Assembly: GCA_027924585.1 (NCBI GenBank)
Contig: BSBM01000865.1
Coordinates: 5,755,001-5,819,000 of the forward strand
Length of the DNA stretch: 64,000 bases
Reading direction: 5' to 3'
From: Larix kaempferi
Taxonomy: Eukaryota; Streptophyta; Pinopsida; Pinales; Pinaceae
Under the pieces are notes generated by a model. It saw only the letters and a program-made list of their open reading frames with translations, did no database searches and was not told the DNA's origin. This document shows positions 25,861 through 36,235 of this stretch, piece after piece; position 1 is the first letter of the stretch, and every line of letters begins with the position of its first letter. The position numbers and the translations under genes were made by a program.

Positions 25861-26644
25861 GATCTAATGAGAGTAAGGATGAAGTGAATCAAACACAATT
25901 GACAAATAAAAAATATTATAACCACAATAACATATGCAATATCGCTCAAGTGCATGTAATTGATACCAAGATTTGGTTCTTTTTATTTGTGTTGGATGAT
26001 CTTCTGTAATAAAAAGAAAAAATCTATATTCTTTGATTGAATCAATTTCCATCCTCTTAAAAATTCAATGGGACTTCCAATAGCTCTCTTAAAAAATGGT
26101 TATGAACCCACCGAAGATGACTAGTGAAGGTAAGAATGAATTGAATTTATTGCGAGGGGTATTGGGGCTATGTTCCGAAAGGAATGATAGCATTTCGATT
26201 AGCCAATGAAATATAAATCAGGTGCAAATGCATTCCACAAATCTCACCTGCTTATTATCCTCACTTTTTTTCCACTTAGATATCTACATCAAGTGTGGAT
26301 GAGTGTTTCGACCTCAAACGGTAAAGTGTCTCCTTCACAAAGAGTTGGGTGGCTCAATGTGATGAACAAAAACAACTCTACCTTGGATTTTATGTCCTTG
26401 GGAACTATACCTTCTCATATGGGTTTGATCACATTTTCTTATATAAATATTTGATAAGTCTCCTAAAAGTCAACAACAACTATTGTTTCAAAATGAAGAA
26501 GATTGGTGGGGATTATTTGGATGCCTAGCCCAATCAGTCCTAACTCAATTAATTATCTTTTTTAGACCTCCTTGATGGAGGATTTTAGATGGCTTAGAAT
26601 TACGATGCAATGCTGATTTTGTGAGAGTCCAAATTTGATTTAAA

Positions 26645-27070
26645 GATGTGACAAGGGAGGTATTTCAAACCTTCCAAAATTTTTTATTCCTCAAGATCAC
26701 TTGTGAGTGCAAGATGAAGAGAATACTTGAAATGAAGGAGTCTTTAGGTCCCTTGGTGTGTGCTTCAAGTCAGGGATACACATATATGTTTGAAAGCAAA
26801 GAAAAGTGGAAATTCACAACTAACTTAAGAGATTAATAAATCAAAGAGATTTGAAAATTGATTGTTCATTACGCCTTTTAATTAATATCTAACTGTAAGT
26901 TGATGTTTGAAAATGAAACCAATACAAGTATGAAAATGTGATAAGGGAGGTATTGCAAACCTTTCACTCCTTTCTGATTTTCCAAGATCACTTATGAGTG
27001 CAAGGAAAAGAGCATACTTAGATCAAGACTAGGAGTCTTTGTGTCCCTTGTTTGTGTGCAGAAGTGAGCT
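26645..27070 (+). repeat. Diverged direct repeat, about 295-bp spacing
   Basis: A segment reading AAGGGAGGTATTTCAAACCTT, then AAGATCACTTGTGAGTGCAAG, then GGAGTCTTTAGGTCCCTTG recurs about 295 bp later with substitutions. It could be two units of a satellite-like repeat or parts of duplicated LTR sequence. Confidence 0.55.
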
Positions 27071-27178
27071 AATCTAACTTTGGTTTGGAACAAGAAATAT
27101 GTAAACATCAATGAGAATTAAACTATTGTAAGTTATCCCAATTGCGTATACTAATAATTTATATGAGCAACAAGTATG

Positions 27179-27227
27179 TAATGATATAGCCATCTTCTAA
27201 TTAGAGAAGAAGTTGGCTATATCATTA
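27179..27227. repeat. Short perfect inverted repeat
   Basis: TAATGATATAGCCA (27,179-27,192) is the exact reverse complement of 27,214-27,227, with a 21-bp spacer. This may be the remains of a tiny MITE or a chance hairpin. Confidence 0.5.
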
Positions 27228-27765
27228 CTCCCTATTTTATCTATGTGATTTGATTACTAGAGAGGAAAAACATCTTATGAGTTATTATTAATTCTTTATC
27301 ATGCATTAAGCAGTCATTGAAACTAAAGTTCTAGTGAAACTAAGCTAAAAAGACAAAAAAAAATGGACAACAATGTGGGTATTTGGCCAATAGATATGTA
27401 GTCGCATAGACAAATAATTACACATGCTGCATAGATTTACCACATGCTTAAATGAAATGAATACATCACATTGAAGCATGACTGTCAAAGAGAAAGTCGC
27501 ATGGAACAAACGTTGAGAATCACACTAACGAAAAAATTGACAGAAATTAGCTTTGAGCTTGCAAATCCTAAGTGTTGAGAAAATGAACAACAAGTGTATT
27601 AACTTGCAAGGCACCCCAAATTAGTTATCAAGTAAATGACAACCTGTAAATGAGTACATAAATAAAAATAAGTAGTGGAGTCACCAAATACTATTCAGGG
27701 GGAAATGTTACAAGAGTGAGTTGTCTTCCCTGTTTTATCCTTGTAGGTTGCAGTAAGGAAATGAT

Positions 27766-28060
27766 CAGCGATAATTTTAAGGACCTATACTTATTTAAAA
27801 GTGTATAAACCTTGGCGAATCTTACCAATTTTTAAAATGTCAACTAAAAAAAATTTGGTGATAATTTTCTAAAATTATTTCAATTTCTAAGGATTTGTAT
27901 AGTTTATATAATAATTTGGCGATTTTTAGAGTGAAAAAAGTTTACCGCATCAAAATTGGGCGAAACGGGGCTTCAAAAAATGCAAATTGGCGAATCTTTT
28001 TCTGGAAAAAACATGGAAAAATAGCCCAGGGGCTAAATTTCGCCCCTAAAATTATCCTTG
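27766..28060 (+). mobile_element. hAT-like MITE 1
   Basis: A 295-bp element with termini CAGCGATAATTTTA at the start and TAAAATTATCCTTG at the end, imperfect inverted repeats beginning CA(G/A)(C/G)G. It is flanked by the 8-bp duplication GAAATGAT (27,758-27,765 and 28,061-28,068). CAGGG-like ends with 8-bp duplications are the hallmark of hAT transposons. No coding capacity. It is the same family as the element at 28,075-28,350 in opposite orientation, with about 20 extra bp near 27,940-27,965. The empty site is preserved in copy A at 7,167-7,180. Confidence 0.85.
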
Positions 28061-28074
28061 GAAATGATGTTAGA

Positions 28075-28350
28075 CAAGGATAATTTTAGGGGTGAAATTT
28101 TGCCCATGGGCTATTTTTCCATGTTTTTTTCAAAAAAATATTCGCCAATTTGCATTTTTTGAAGTCCCATTTCGCCCAATTTTTCACTCTAAAAATCGCC
28201 AAATTATATAAACTATATAAAATCCTTATAAATTGAAATAATTTTAGAAAAATATAGCCAAATATTTTATAGTTGACATTTTAAGAATTAGTAAGATTTG
28301 CCAAGGTTTATACACCTTTAAATAAGTATGGGTCCTTAAAATTATCCCTG
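28075..28350 (-). mobile_element. hAT-like MITE 2 (inverted copy)
   Basis: A 276-bp element whose reverse complement starts CAGGGATAATTTTAAGGACC and follows MITE 1 along its whole length. It is flanked by the 8-bp duplication ATGTTAGA (28,067-28,074 and 28,351-28,358). Its left duplication overlaps the right duplication of MITE 1 by two bases (AT at 28,067-28,068), so the second insertion used a target overlapping the first. No coding capacity. Confidence 0.85.
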
Positions 28351-29265
28351 ATGTTAGATGTGGGTTAGTCGTCCATACATCATATAGAAAATCAAAACTC
28401 AATAAACTAATAAAATGGAAAGAATGGCAAGTGCTAAATAAAATAAAACAAAGAGGAAGATTTTGCTTAAATCAAATGATATTTGCCCATGGTAAAGCTT
28501 GTTACAATGGTGTCACCTACGATAATGAGACTCAATGGCATCCAACAAACTCGTTTAGTGTTCCTTTTTTTCCTCTCAAGTGCTTGATAACCAATTTGGA
28601 ACTATTGATAAAATCTCTTATTTCTTGAAGAATAATACAAGGGAGCTTTGCATACCAAATGATGGTAAGAAGTGGATTGAAAGATGATCTCTCATACAAA
28701 TTCTGACAACACAACATTTCTCTAGATTCCCTCTTATGAATGCATGCCCATGGCTTCCTCTTATAATCCAAATGGAGGTTTTGAAACATCTAGTTCCCAA
28801 TGTGAATTCTCCAACTCATGAAGTAGTCCTCCAGGTACAAGAAGGGGGCTATTGAATGCCCCCAAACATGTGAAGAGTCCAATGCAAATTTTGGAGTCAA
28901 GAGTGTTGTTATGAGCCTTGAATGCACTGCAAAAGGTTGATGATCCTGTTGTTGGTACAACCATGTAGGTTTCAAAGAATAAGTCGTGTTGATCCATACG
29001 ATTTTTGAAACAAAAGTCACGTAGTTGTCCATAATTAATGACTTTGACATTCTAAGGTTTGATTATCATGGTGGAATTGATGAGGATGTATTTAATTTGC
29101 TGCATGTTGTATGTTAATGATGTCCTTATACAATATTAACCAAAATGTTACATGTATGTGATATTTAGATGATAACAGAACTCAAGATCTTGGGACGAGT
29201 TCAAGACATTGGGTGTTAATAATAGAATTGCTTTAATAATGAATGAAACTAGAGTACTTACAAAA

Positions 29266-29470
29266 AAGCATCTGGTTGAAAATGTTTAAGTATTATGCAA
29301 TGCTATCTTAAAAAATGGAAGGTTGTTTAAAAGTAAATTCTACGTTCTTTTTCAAAAAGAGATACGTTCAATGCAACTAAAGTAATTATGAAGAAGCATT
29401 TGGTTGAAAATGTTTAAGCATTATGCAATGCTATCTTAAAAAATGGAAGGTTGTTTAAAAGTAAATTTTA
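29266..29470 (+). repeat. Direct duplication, about 80-bp unit
   Basis: AAGCATCTGGTTGAAAATGT...GGAAGGTTGTTTAAAAG at about 29,266-29,345 recurs at about 29,391-29,468 with few changes. Confidence 0.65.
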
Positions 29471-29514
29471 CGTTTTTATTAAAAAGGGCCATTTTCAAAA
29501 GATGGCCATAGTTT

Positions 29515-29770
29515 ATTACAAGAAGTTTATAATGCTTTATTGTTCTAATAAATAAACAATGTTTGAAACAATGTTCAAAAGTTTCAGAATATACAAGGTT
29601 ATAACGCTTTATTGTTTTAACAAATAAACAATGTTAAAAAGTTTCAGAATATACAAGGTTAATAAATAAACAATGTTCAAAAGTTTCGGAATATACAAGG
29701 TTATAATGCTTTACTGTTCTAAAATAAACAATAAACAATGTTAAAAAGTTTCACAATATACAAGGTTCAT
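29515..29770 (+). repeat. Irregular tandem array
   Basis: The phrase CAATGTT(C/A)AAAAGTTTC followed by AATATACAAGGTT occurs four times, separated by variable AT-rich spacers with AATAAACAA words. Confidence 0.65.
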
Positions 29771-31074
29771 TAGTGAGACAAATTATTGTTGATAAATTAA
29801 CAAAAGATTTTGAGCTTTTATTTAAAATAAAAAAAAATACTGTGTACGAAGTTTCTTATCGTTATTTATGATCAATATTCTCACTGGGATATAGAGAAAA
29901 TAAAAGAGTTCTTTTTCTTTGCATTAAATAGAGCACTTAGTGTTCATTAGATGTAGTTTGGGTGGTTGGAAGAAATGATTGTTACTATATAATTCTGACC
30001 ATACCTCAATTATTCAAAATAAATGTATTAGCATTTCTCTACTCAAAAATAATAAAACAAAACATTTAATCACACAAAGAGATCAAAGATATGTGGTCGA
30101 CCATGTCATCGTAATGCTTTTGTAAAACTTTTGTTGACCATTACTAGTTAATTTAAAAAAATATAAGTGGTCTTGGGTATGGGTTATGTTGGCTACCAAA
30201 TTCAATTTTTTTAAACTATATTCAAATCCGAAACTGTTTTCTATAAATTATAATAAAATATAATTACGTTAGACACGGTAAATGATTTTGACTACAATTT
30301 AATCCAATTCTTAATATTGGATTCCAATTTCCAACAATTGGTATTTTGACAATCAAATTGAAATCCAGAAAAAATGAAAGCACGATCGTTGTTTTATATA
30401 AATCATAACTAAATTTAACTATGTCTAACAGCGTAAATGATCTTGACAGCTGCACAGAAGTTTGTTACCAGATCTTGACAGCTACAGAGAAGGTTGTTAC
30501 CAGATGAAACTGGTCGTCTGTCACCAAAGCTTGAGGCCCTCATGACGTAATAACGTGTTCAAAAGTTTTGACCTTTGACCAGTTTCATTGACTTCTTCCC
30601 AGTTAGCATTAAAGCTGTACATTTCCAAGGTCAGTTATCGTAAGTCTCTTCGTATTTGGCTGAAGCTGCGTGTTCTGAAGAAGAAACGTAGAACGGGAGA
30701 AACCAGTCTTCCCAAAACGTCTGAAAAAGAAGTGAAGGGTATATCTTATGAAGATCAATACAATATTGAGACCAATTCGTTGTATGGTGAGGTACATTAA
30801 CATTTAGTTTTGGTCCCTAAGAGTATTGTAACTCTGAAATTCATCAGTGGTTATACTGCTTGTATAGCCTGCTATTATTTATTAGACGTTTCGTTTCTGA
30901 AAACAGGAGATTCTGAATTTCCTCGGAATATAGTATTGTTGAGATCGGTACAATCTGCGGCCCAATTGCATTTGAAAAGTTATGGTCTTCTCTCTGTTAA
31001 TGATTGCAATAAAATAAATACTTTACTCAAAGATGAAGATTCTGTATTGTAAGGAATATTTTAACTCACTCACA

Positions 31075-31930
31075 TGTCCCAAAGTATTGGAGGGTAAGGC
31101 TATTGGGTTTTTCGACAGGGCAGGACATGGGGAGGTGGGATGGTTCTAAAGATTAACGAGAATCATCATTTCCAGTTTTGGTTTGGCTGTAGCAATGTTT
31201 CCAATGCTAAATTTGAATGGCTGGCTTTATGGTGTCTACTTCTATTTGCAATAGACAATGGCATCATTTTTATGCAAGTTTTTGGAGACTCAGATTATTG
31301 TAAATTGGAGCAAGGGTTGTTATAAGACAAGTGTTTGGAGATTCTCAGATTATTGTAAATTAGAGCAAGGGTTGTTATAAGCCACACGTCTTATCTTTAC
31401 ATCATTGGTGCTTAAGAGTAAAAAATAACTTATCTTTTTTTTATGGATATTCAGATTGATCACATTCATGAGGAATTTAACATGAAGCTGATACTCTTTC
31501 CAAAAAGGCCTTAAGCTGTCCTGAAGGATTACTTACTGTATTATGCAGAATTTATGGAAGGGATTCTGGTGTTTGAAGGAACTGTGCAGTATATTGATTA
31601 AGCGGTGTGTTTTGGAAACTCATCTTTACATCCGATCTTAGAGGCTTTCTGTAAGGCTATAAGCTTGTTGTCTTTCTTATGTCAAGAGTTTTTTGGAGAA
31701 GCTTTTGGGTATACATAGTCTGAGTATACCACTTTTGAAAGATTTTAGTTTATTTTCGAGTTTCAAAGAGATTATCAGTTGCTATCTCTGTTTTGGAGAT
31801 GAAATTGCTTTGTATTGTTCAGGTTGTTTCAAAAAGATTATCAGTTGCTATCTCTGTTTTGGAGATGAAATTGCTTTGTACTTTTCAGGTTTTTTTTCTT
31901 TGATTCTTTATGAATAATAAAAAAAAAATT
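31075..31930 (+). pseudogene. 5'-truncated LINE remnant with RNase H domain
   Basis: The plus-strand text GKAIGFFDRAG (about 31,095-31,130), then after a frameshift VLKINENHHFQFWFGC and LALWCLLLFAIDNG and IQVFGDS-like words (31,140-31,325), is the RNase H domain carried after reverse transcriptase in plant L1-type LINEs. After a further break, 31,440-31,640 matches its C-terminal part (SCPEG-like, LYYAEFMEG). The 3' end has a 66-bp tandem duplication (from 31,761 and from 31,827) and terminates in an A-rich tail (31,911-31,930). Reverse transcriptase and ORF1 are absent, as in typical 5' truncation. No target duplication was identified. Confidence 0.65.
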
Positions 31931-32190
31931 CGCTGTTTAAATAAATAAAGAAAGAATATGTTTCAGTTTGCACTTTTCTTGATTTGTTTTCTTATTATTG
32001 ATTCACGTTCATCGTAATGACTTATGCTTATCTGTAATCCACCCTAATGTTTAGTTAAGCTGTACGTGTTTGACCATGGTTTCCTGTCACCCAAACCATA
32101 AGATTTTCGGTCACCCAAATGCCGGGAGTCATACCCCTTAGCACATGCAGTGCCCTACCTCAATACCACCTCTCACCCTCTATCAATTGG

Positions 32191-32632
32191 CGGACTGAAT
32201 TTGGAACTGCTGTGAAGGAAAGAACAAATGCCCACAAATATAACTCTATGGCAAAAAGTATTTCTCATTATGTATGTATGTTGATAGTAACAATATGTTG
32301 ACAACAGAAGGCTCAGAATCACAGAATATAGGATAATCGGACTGAATTTGGAATTTCTGTGAAGGAAAGAACAAATGCCCACAAATATAACTATATGGGA
32401 AAAATTATTTCTCATTATGTATGTCTGTTGATAGTAACAATATGTTGACAACACAAGGCTCAGAATCACAGAATATAGGATAATCGGACTGAATTTGGAA
32501 CTGCTGTGAAGGAAAGAACAAATGCCCACAAATATAACTCTAAGGGAAAAAGTATTTATCATTATGTATATCTGTTGATAGTAACAATCTGTTGAGAACA
32601 CAAGGTTCAGAATCATAGAATATAGGATAATC
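32191..32632 (+). repeat. Three tandem units of 147 bp
   Basis: Units start at 32,191, 32,338 and 32,485 with CGGACTGAATTTGGAA and end with GAATATAGGATAAT. Because 147 is divisible by three, a minus-strand frame stays open across all units and yields a repeated 49-residue peptide. I judge this a by-product of the repeat, not a gene. Confidence 0.9.
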
Positions 32633-32739
32633 TTGTATCTTGTAGATATAGGATAATTTCTAGCATTATTCTCATATGTTTGTATATTTTATGTAGTTGT
32701 ACTTACATTTGTTGAACATATGGATAAAAATCCCTTAAT

Positions 32740-32880
32740 CATGTGTAGTATAGTGAGTGGGTTTAATGGTTAAGAATATGTGTATTCCTCCTAGGTCATA
32801 GGTTCAAATCAATCAGTAGTTCAAGTGGGGTCAAATTCCCCTAAGTGGTAAGGTGTAGCACATGGTTTACAATCTTCCAT
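32740..32880 (+). mobile_element. Possible tRNA-derived SINE
   Basis: TGGGTTTAATGG (32,758-32,769) resembles a polymerase III A box and GGTTCAAATCA (32,801-32,811) a B box, at a tRNA-like spacing. The surrounding text reads like a degenerate tRNA-derived SINE head. The 3' end and target duplications were not found. Confidence 0.35.
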
Positions 32881-32940
32881 TTTGGACCTCTATAATAGAT
32901 GCATTACATGTTTAGGTCCACAAACAAAGATATTATCATG

Positions 32941-32962
32941 ATATATATATGTGTGTGTGTGT
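32941..32962 (+). repeat. AT/GT dinucleotide microsatellite
   Basis: Five AT units followed by six GT units. Confidence 0.9.
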
Positions 32963-34035
32963 CTTAATACTAACATTTGAAATCAAGGTTGGAGAAAAAA
33001 TGATCAATGTTCTAACACCATGCCCTAGGAGCATGTTTCAAACCATACAATGATTTCTTTAATTGACAAACAAGGTTCCCATCTTTAGTGAGATCACCGC
33101 ATAAGAAAACACTTTTGACATCCATTTGATGCCTTGCATCCAAGATAAGAAGGAAGTGAAAGAATGAGTTGAACATATTTCATCCTAGCAACAAGGGAAA
33201 AGGTTTCATTGTAGCCTGAATGGAGTTTTTTGAGAAAGACACTTTCCTACAAGTCAAGTATTATGCCTTTCATTAGTACCTATAGATGTGAACATGGTCT
33301 TGCAGATCCATGGACACTCACCTCATTATTTCCTCATGATCAAGGTACTATGTCCCATGTTTGATTCTTCATCAAAGAATGATAACCATCAATCATAATA
33401 TTCTTCTATTCAAGTAGACCATGTGCATATGCATGTGTTCAATTGCATGCCTCTAATGCACATGCCATTAGATAAATCCTACCACATTGTTTCCATCTTC
33501 TTGTCTTCCTTGATTCATTTATATCTCATGCATAAAAAAAACTGCTTCAATTGTCTTAATCAACCATCTAGGAAGATGTCCTTTCTTGAAGATGTTCCTA
33601 TACAAAGGTAATCATTAGTTTACTGACCAAGGATTCAAAAATTCTGGTTGACTTTGATGTGGAAAATTAACTGCAAAAATGATTTTGGTATAGGAGTTGA
33701 CAAACCTATGTTGTAATCAACTAATGCAAAAAGTTTCAAATTTTTTGGTGGATCACTATTTATAACACCAAAAAGGTAATTCATCATAAGAAATATCTCT
33801 CCTAAAAATAATCTCCTAGTTGACAAGATTAAAAAAACTATAGGCAGTCGACCCTTCAGAGTATGCCATCATGATACAACATGGTCCTTTGCTTCTGATT
33901 TCTTTTTCTTATCATTTGGAATATGATATCTCACTAAGAAACCAAATGTTTGAGGTTTCTGACTGATGGTTTACTCCCCCTCCATTTCTCAAGAGTCATG
34001 ACCCATATTGTATTGGTCCGATCAAGTTTAGAAAA
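32963..34035 (-). pseudogene. Decayed Ty1/copia pol, 3' portion
   Basis: Read on the minus strand from 34,035 downward: an integrase C-terminal segment (TLEKWRGSKPSVRNLKHLV; FLVRYHIPNDKKKK, 33,850-34,035), then a segment typical of the integrase/RT linker (STRRLFLGEIFLMMN, near 33,800). The start of reverse transcriptase follows (YHSLMKNQTWDIVP, near 33,370; SKWIYKTMFTSIGTNERH; HQMDVKSVFL; KKSLYGLKHAPRAWC, near 33,040). Many stops and frameshifts. Its upstream part is at 47,728-48,105; the two were separated by the gypsy insertion at 34,041-47,722. The palm catalytic box and RNase H are not found. Confidence 0.7.
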
Positions 34036-34040
34036 TAGTT

Positions 34041-35646
34041 TGTTGGGCCTGGCCCAAGTAAGGAAATTTTGATGCAAGTCAGTTTTGGAGCTGTAGCGTA
34101 GCTCAGATGTAGGCAATTTTGGTAAGCTAGTTTTGAAAGCTGCGAAGTTGAGCCCAATGCAGTACCAGCAAGTAAGGAACCACGCAGCTCAGGTCCGGTT
34201 ATGTGAAGTGGTAGCACCACGAGGTGCCAGCAGTGCATCTATTTTTGGTAAAGAATAAAGGAAAGGTCGAGCTGTGAAAGCAACCTGGTTCGGTTGTAGC
34301 ACTCCATTATCCCAGCAAACAGGTAAGGAGTGGTGCGGAAAGAAAGCGATCGGTCACATGAGCAGGGGAAGCATGACATGAACTGACCACACAAGGCCAT
34401 TAGAGAAGGAATGACTGGGTGAAAGCGACAGTGGGCATGCAGTCGACAAGGCAAGCTGAAAGTGACGTGACCACACGCAGAGGATGGCCACGACGGAAGA
34501 GTCGCTATCAGAGCCAGCAAGTCCGGGTAAGGGAAAACTGCGATAGTTTTGGGAAACCTTAGGGTTTTTCCTACTCATTGTAAAGACATGACCTACGGGA
34601 ATGATCTATAAGAAGGCACATTTTGTAAGGGAAAGGGTTAATCTCGAATCTTCATTGTATAATCTGAGCAATACTTGTTTGTTTTGCTGGAAGCCATTGT
34701 AAAGGCTCTGCAAGCTACGTGCACAGAGGCCTATCGAGAGAGAAAAGAGTCTGCAGCTCAGTGCACAGACTAGAACTGTTGTACCCTTCCCAAGATAATA
34801 TAACAATAGTTCCTTTGGACATAGCTCCCATCCTGGGGGTGAACCACGTTAAATACCATGTTGTGTGATTGCTTGTGTCTTTGCATTTCTGTCTTTGCTT
34901 ATGTGAATGGTTGAGATTCAGTTTATGAATGCATGAATTGTTGCTTTTATATGTATTCACCACAAAGATAGAGAAAGGAATAATATGTTAAGTGACCACA
35001 TGTATGAATGGATGATTAATTGCACAAGTAATTCACAGTAGATGAATGTATGAAGTAGCTGGAAAAATACTCAGCGTAGCACCGAAAGTGCGTCGTGATA
35101 TCATGTTTGTTATAGTGTATCAAGTTCGCAAAGGTTCCGTCTACTATGCTTGTTGAATGCGTCTTTTAAACACTAAGTAAGATCCCTCAAGTTGCATAAG
35201 TTTGTAAGAGGAAGCGTAGCCTTTGTGGTGTTGTCCTATCGTCAAGTAGTATTTGTATTAAGCGAGACCCACCAAAGTAGTTAAGTACCAAAGAGGAAGC
35301 GTAGTTAACAATTGCGTTGTCCTGTCGTGGAAAGGCCATTCGACATTGCACAATCCTTGGATGTCGGATATCCTAAGTGTCAGTCGTGAAGAAGGTGAAA
35401 TTCGCACAGTCCGAAGTCCACAATGCGAGTCCTATAGCGCATTGCTCGTTAATCTGTTTAAACACTCATCACCTGGTTGTGGAAACTTTATTCCGCAACC
35501 CCCCATTACTTCGCCTCGGGTGAGACCTTAGTCTGTTCGCAGATTGTTTCCGAAAGGGCCGGTGAAAAGGGGTTTTGTTGGTTCCTAGAACCACGCAAAA
35601 CCTCGGTCTATATAGAAAACCTCAAGATAGTTATATAAGCCAAGCA
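34041..35646 (+). repeat. 5' LTR of OTA-type gypsy element
   Basis: Runs from TGTTGGGCCTGGCCCAAG to TATAAGCCAAGCA. A TATA-like box (TATAAGAAGG, 34,607-34,616) is followed by a likely transcribed R/U5 region. It matches 46,126-47,722 throughout, with scattered substitutions. Confidence 0.9.
34607..34616 (+). promoter_or_regulatory. TATA box in 5' LTR
   Basis: TATAAGAAGG, conserved in the 3' LTR at 46,693-46,702. It is a plausible RNA polymerase II promoter for element RNA. Confidence 0.5.
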
Positions 35647-35701
35647 AAGGTTTTGTTTCCACGCTAAGAATTGGTGATGAGTTACCACACTTGAAATAGT
35701 G

Positions 35702-36196
35702 ATGTGCTCGGAAGAAAAGGTTCCGTTGATTGCAGAAAATTGGAACCCAGAAAAGAAAGAGATTTGGGCCTGATGTGACAAGACAAAAAGAGACTTCGCA
35801 AGGAAGGAGAATAGACATCCGCATCTCTACGACGTCGACTGGCTAAATAAATACCTGTGGAAGGACGTTCACGAAATTTTCTGGGCATCCTTTGGAAACG
35901 ATTTGCACGAGTGGTTGTCAAGACTCGCAGAATGAAAGAACTCTTTCTAGCCAGAAGTACCAACCGAGTGGACTCCCGAGCTCATTGAGAGGCACAAAGC
36001 AATAGATAGCCCACTCTTGTCAGCAGTCAACTTTTGGGTTGACAACATACTAGAAGGATTCGTGACAGAGTTCGCTGTGGACATGTTGAATTCCTACAAC
36101 GCAACAGAAGCAGAGTTTTTCAAGGGTTTCAAAGGTAAGTACCTCAACAAGTTGAGTTTATACATTAAAATGCTTTTAGCTGAGAAAGGCATTTAA
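35702..36196 (+). pseudogene. ORF1 upstream of gag (unknown function)
   Basis: A 165-codon frame begins with ATG at 35,702, 56 bp after the 5' LTR, and ends with TAA at 36,194-36,196. In-frame stops are at 35,771-35,773, 35,933-35,935 and 35,948-35,950; there is no frameshift. The text is rich in W, E, F and D (VDWLNKYLWKDVHEIFWASF; FWVDNILEGFVTEF), suggesting a compact helical protein. An extra ORF between the 5' LTR and gag is a known feature of Ogre-type elements; I cannot show homology by eye. Gag begins about 40 bp downstream in another frame. Confidence 0.6.
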
Positions 36197-36235
36197 AGAA
36201 TGTAGTAAAGATTCCTAGAATTTTTTTAATATGTA

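Larger units (their letters stand above)
25861..27705. other. Non-coding stretch with a local direct repeat
   Basis: No gene was recognised. It holds a diverged direct repeat of about 125 bp (near 26,645-26,780 and 26,938-27,070) and a small perfect inverted repeat (27,179-27,227). Confidence 0.5.
27706..29172 (+). repeat. LTR-like repeat, copy B (with two MITEs inside)
   Basis: Homologous to 7,115-7,975. It starts TGTTACAAGAGTGAG directly after a purine tract (CAGGGGGAAA) and fades around ATTTAG at about 29,170. The extra length is explained by two MITEs (27,766-28,060 and 28,075-28,350). Outside these it has substitutions and small indels relative to copy A. Confidence 0.6.
29173..31074. 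other. AT-rich stretch with short tandem duplications
   Basis: No gene was recognised. It contains a duplicated segment (29,266-29,470), an irregular tandem array (29,515-29,770), and a 33-bp tandem duplication at about 30,437-30,505 (GATCTTGACAGCT...GTTACCA twice). Short plus-strand frames at 30,588-31,052 just before the LINE remnant have no family resemblance that I can name. Confidence 0.45.

Noticed and set aside
27766-28350. Single 585-bp palindromic element with a 2-bp AT duplication
   Set aside because: The centre contains the target sequence and each half has its own 8-bp duplication, so two insertions explain it better.
32173-32616. 147-residue minus-strand frame
   Set aside because: It is a threefold repeat of a 49-residue string forced by the 147-bp tandem repeat.
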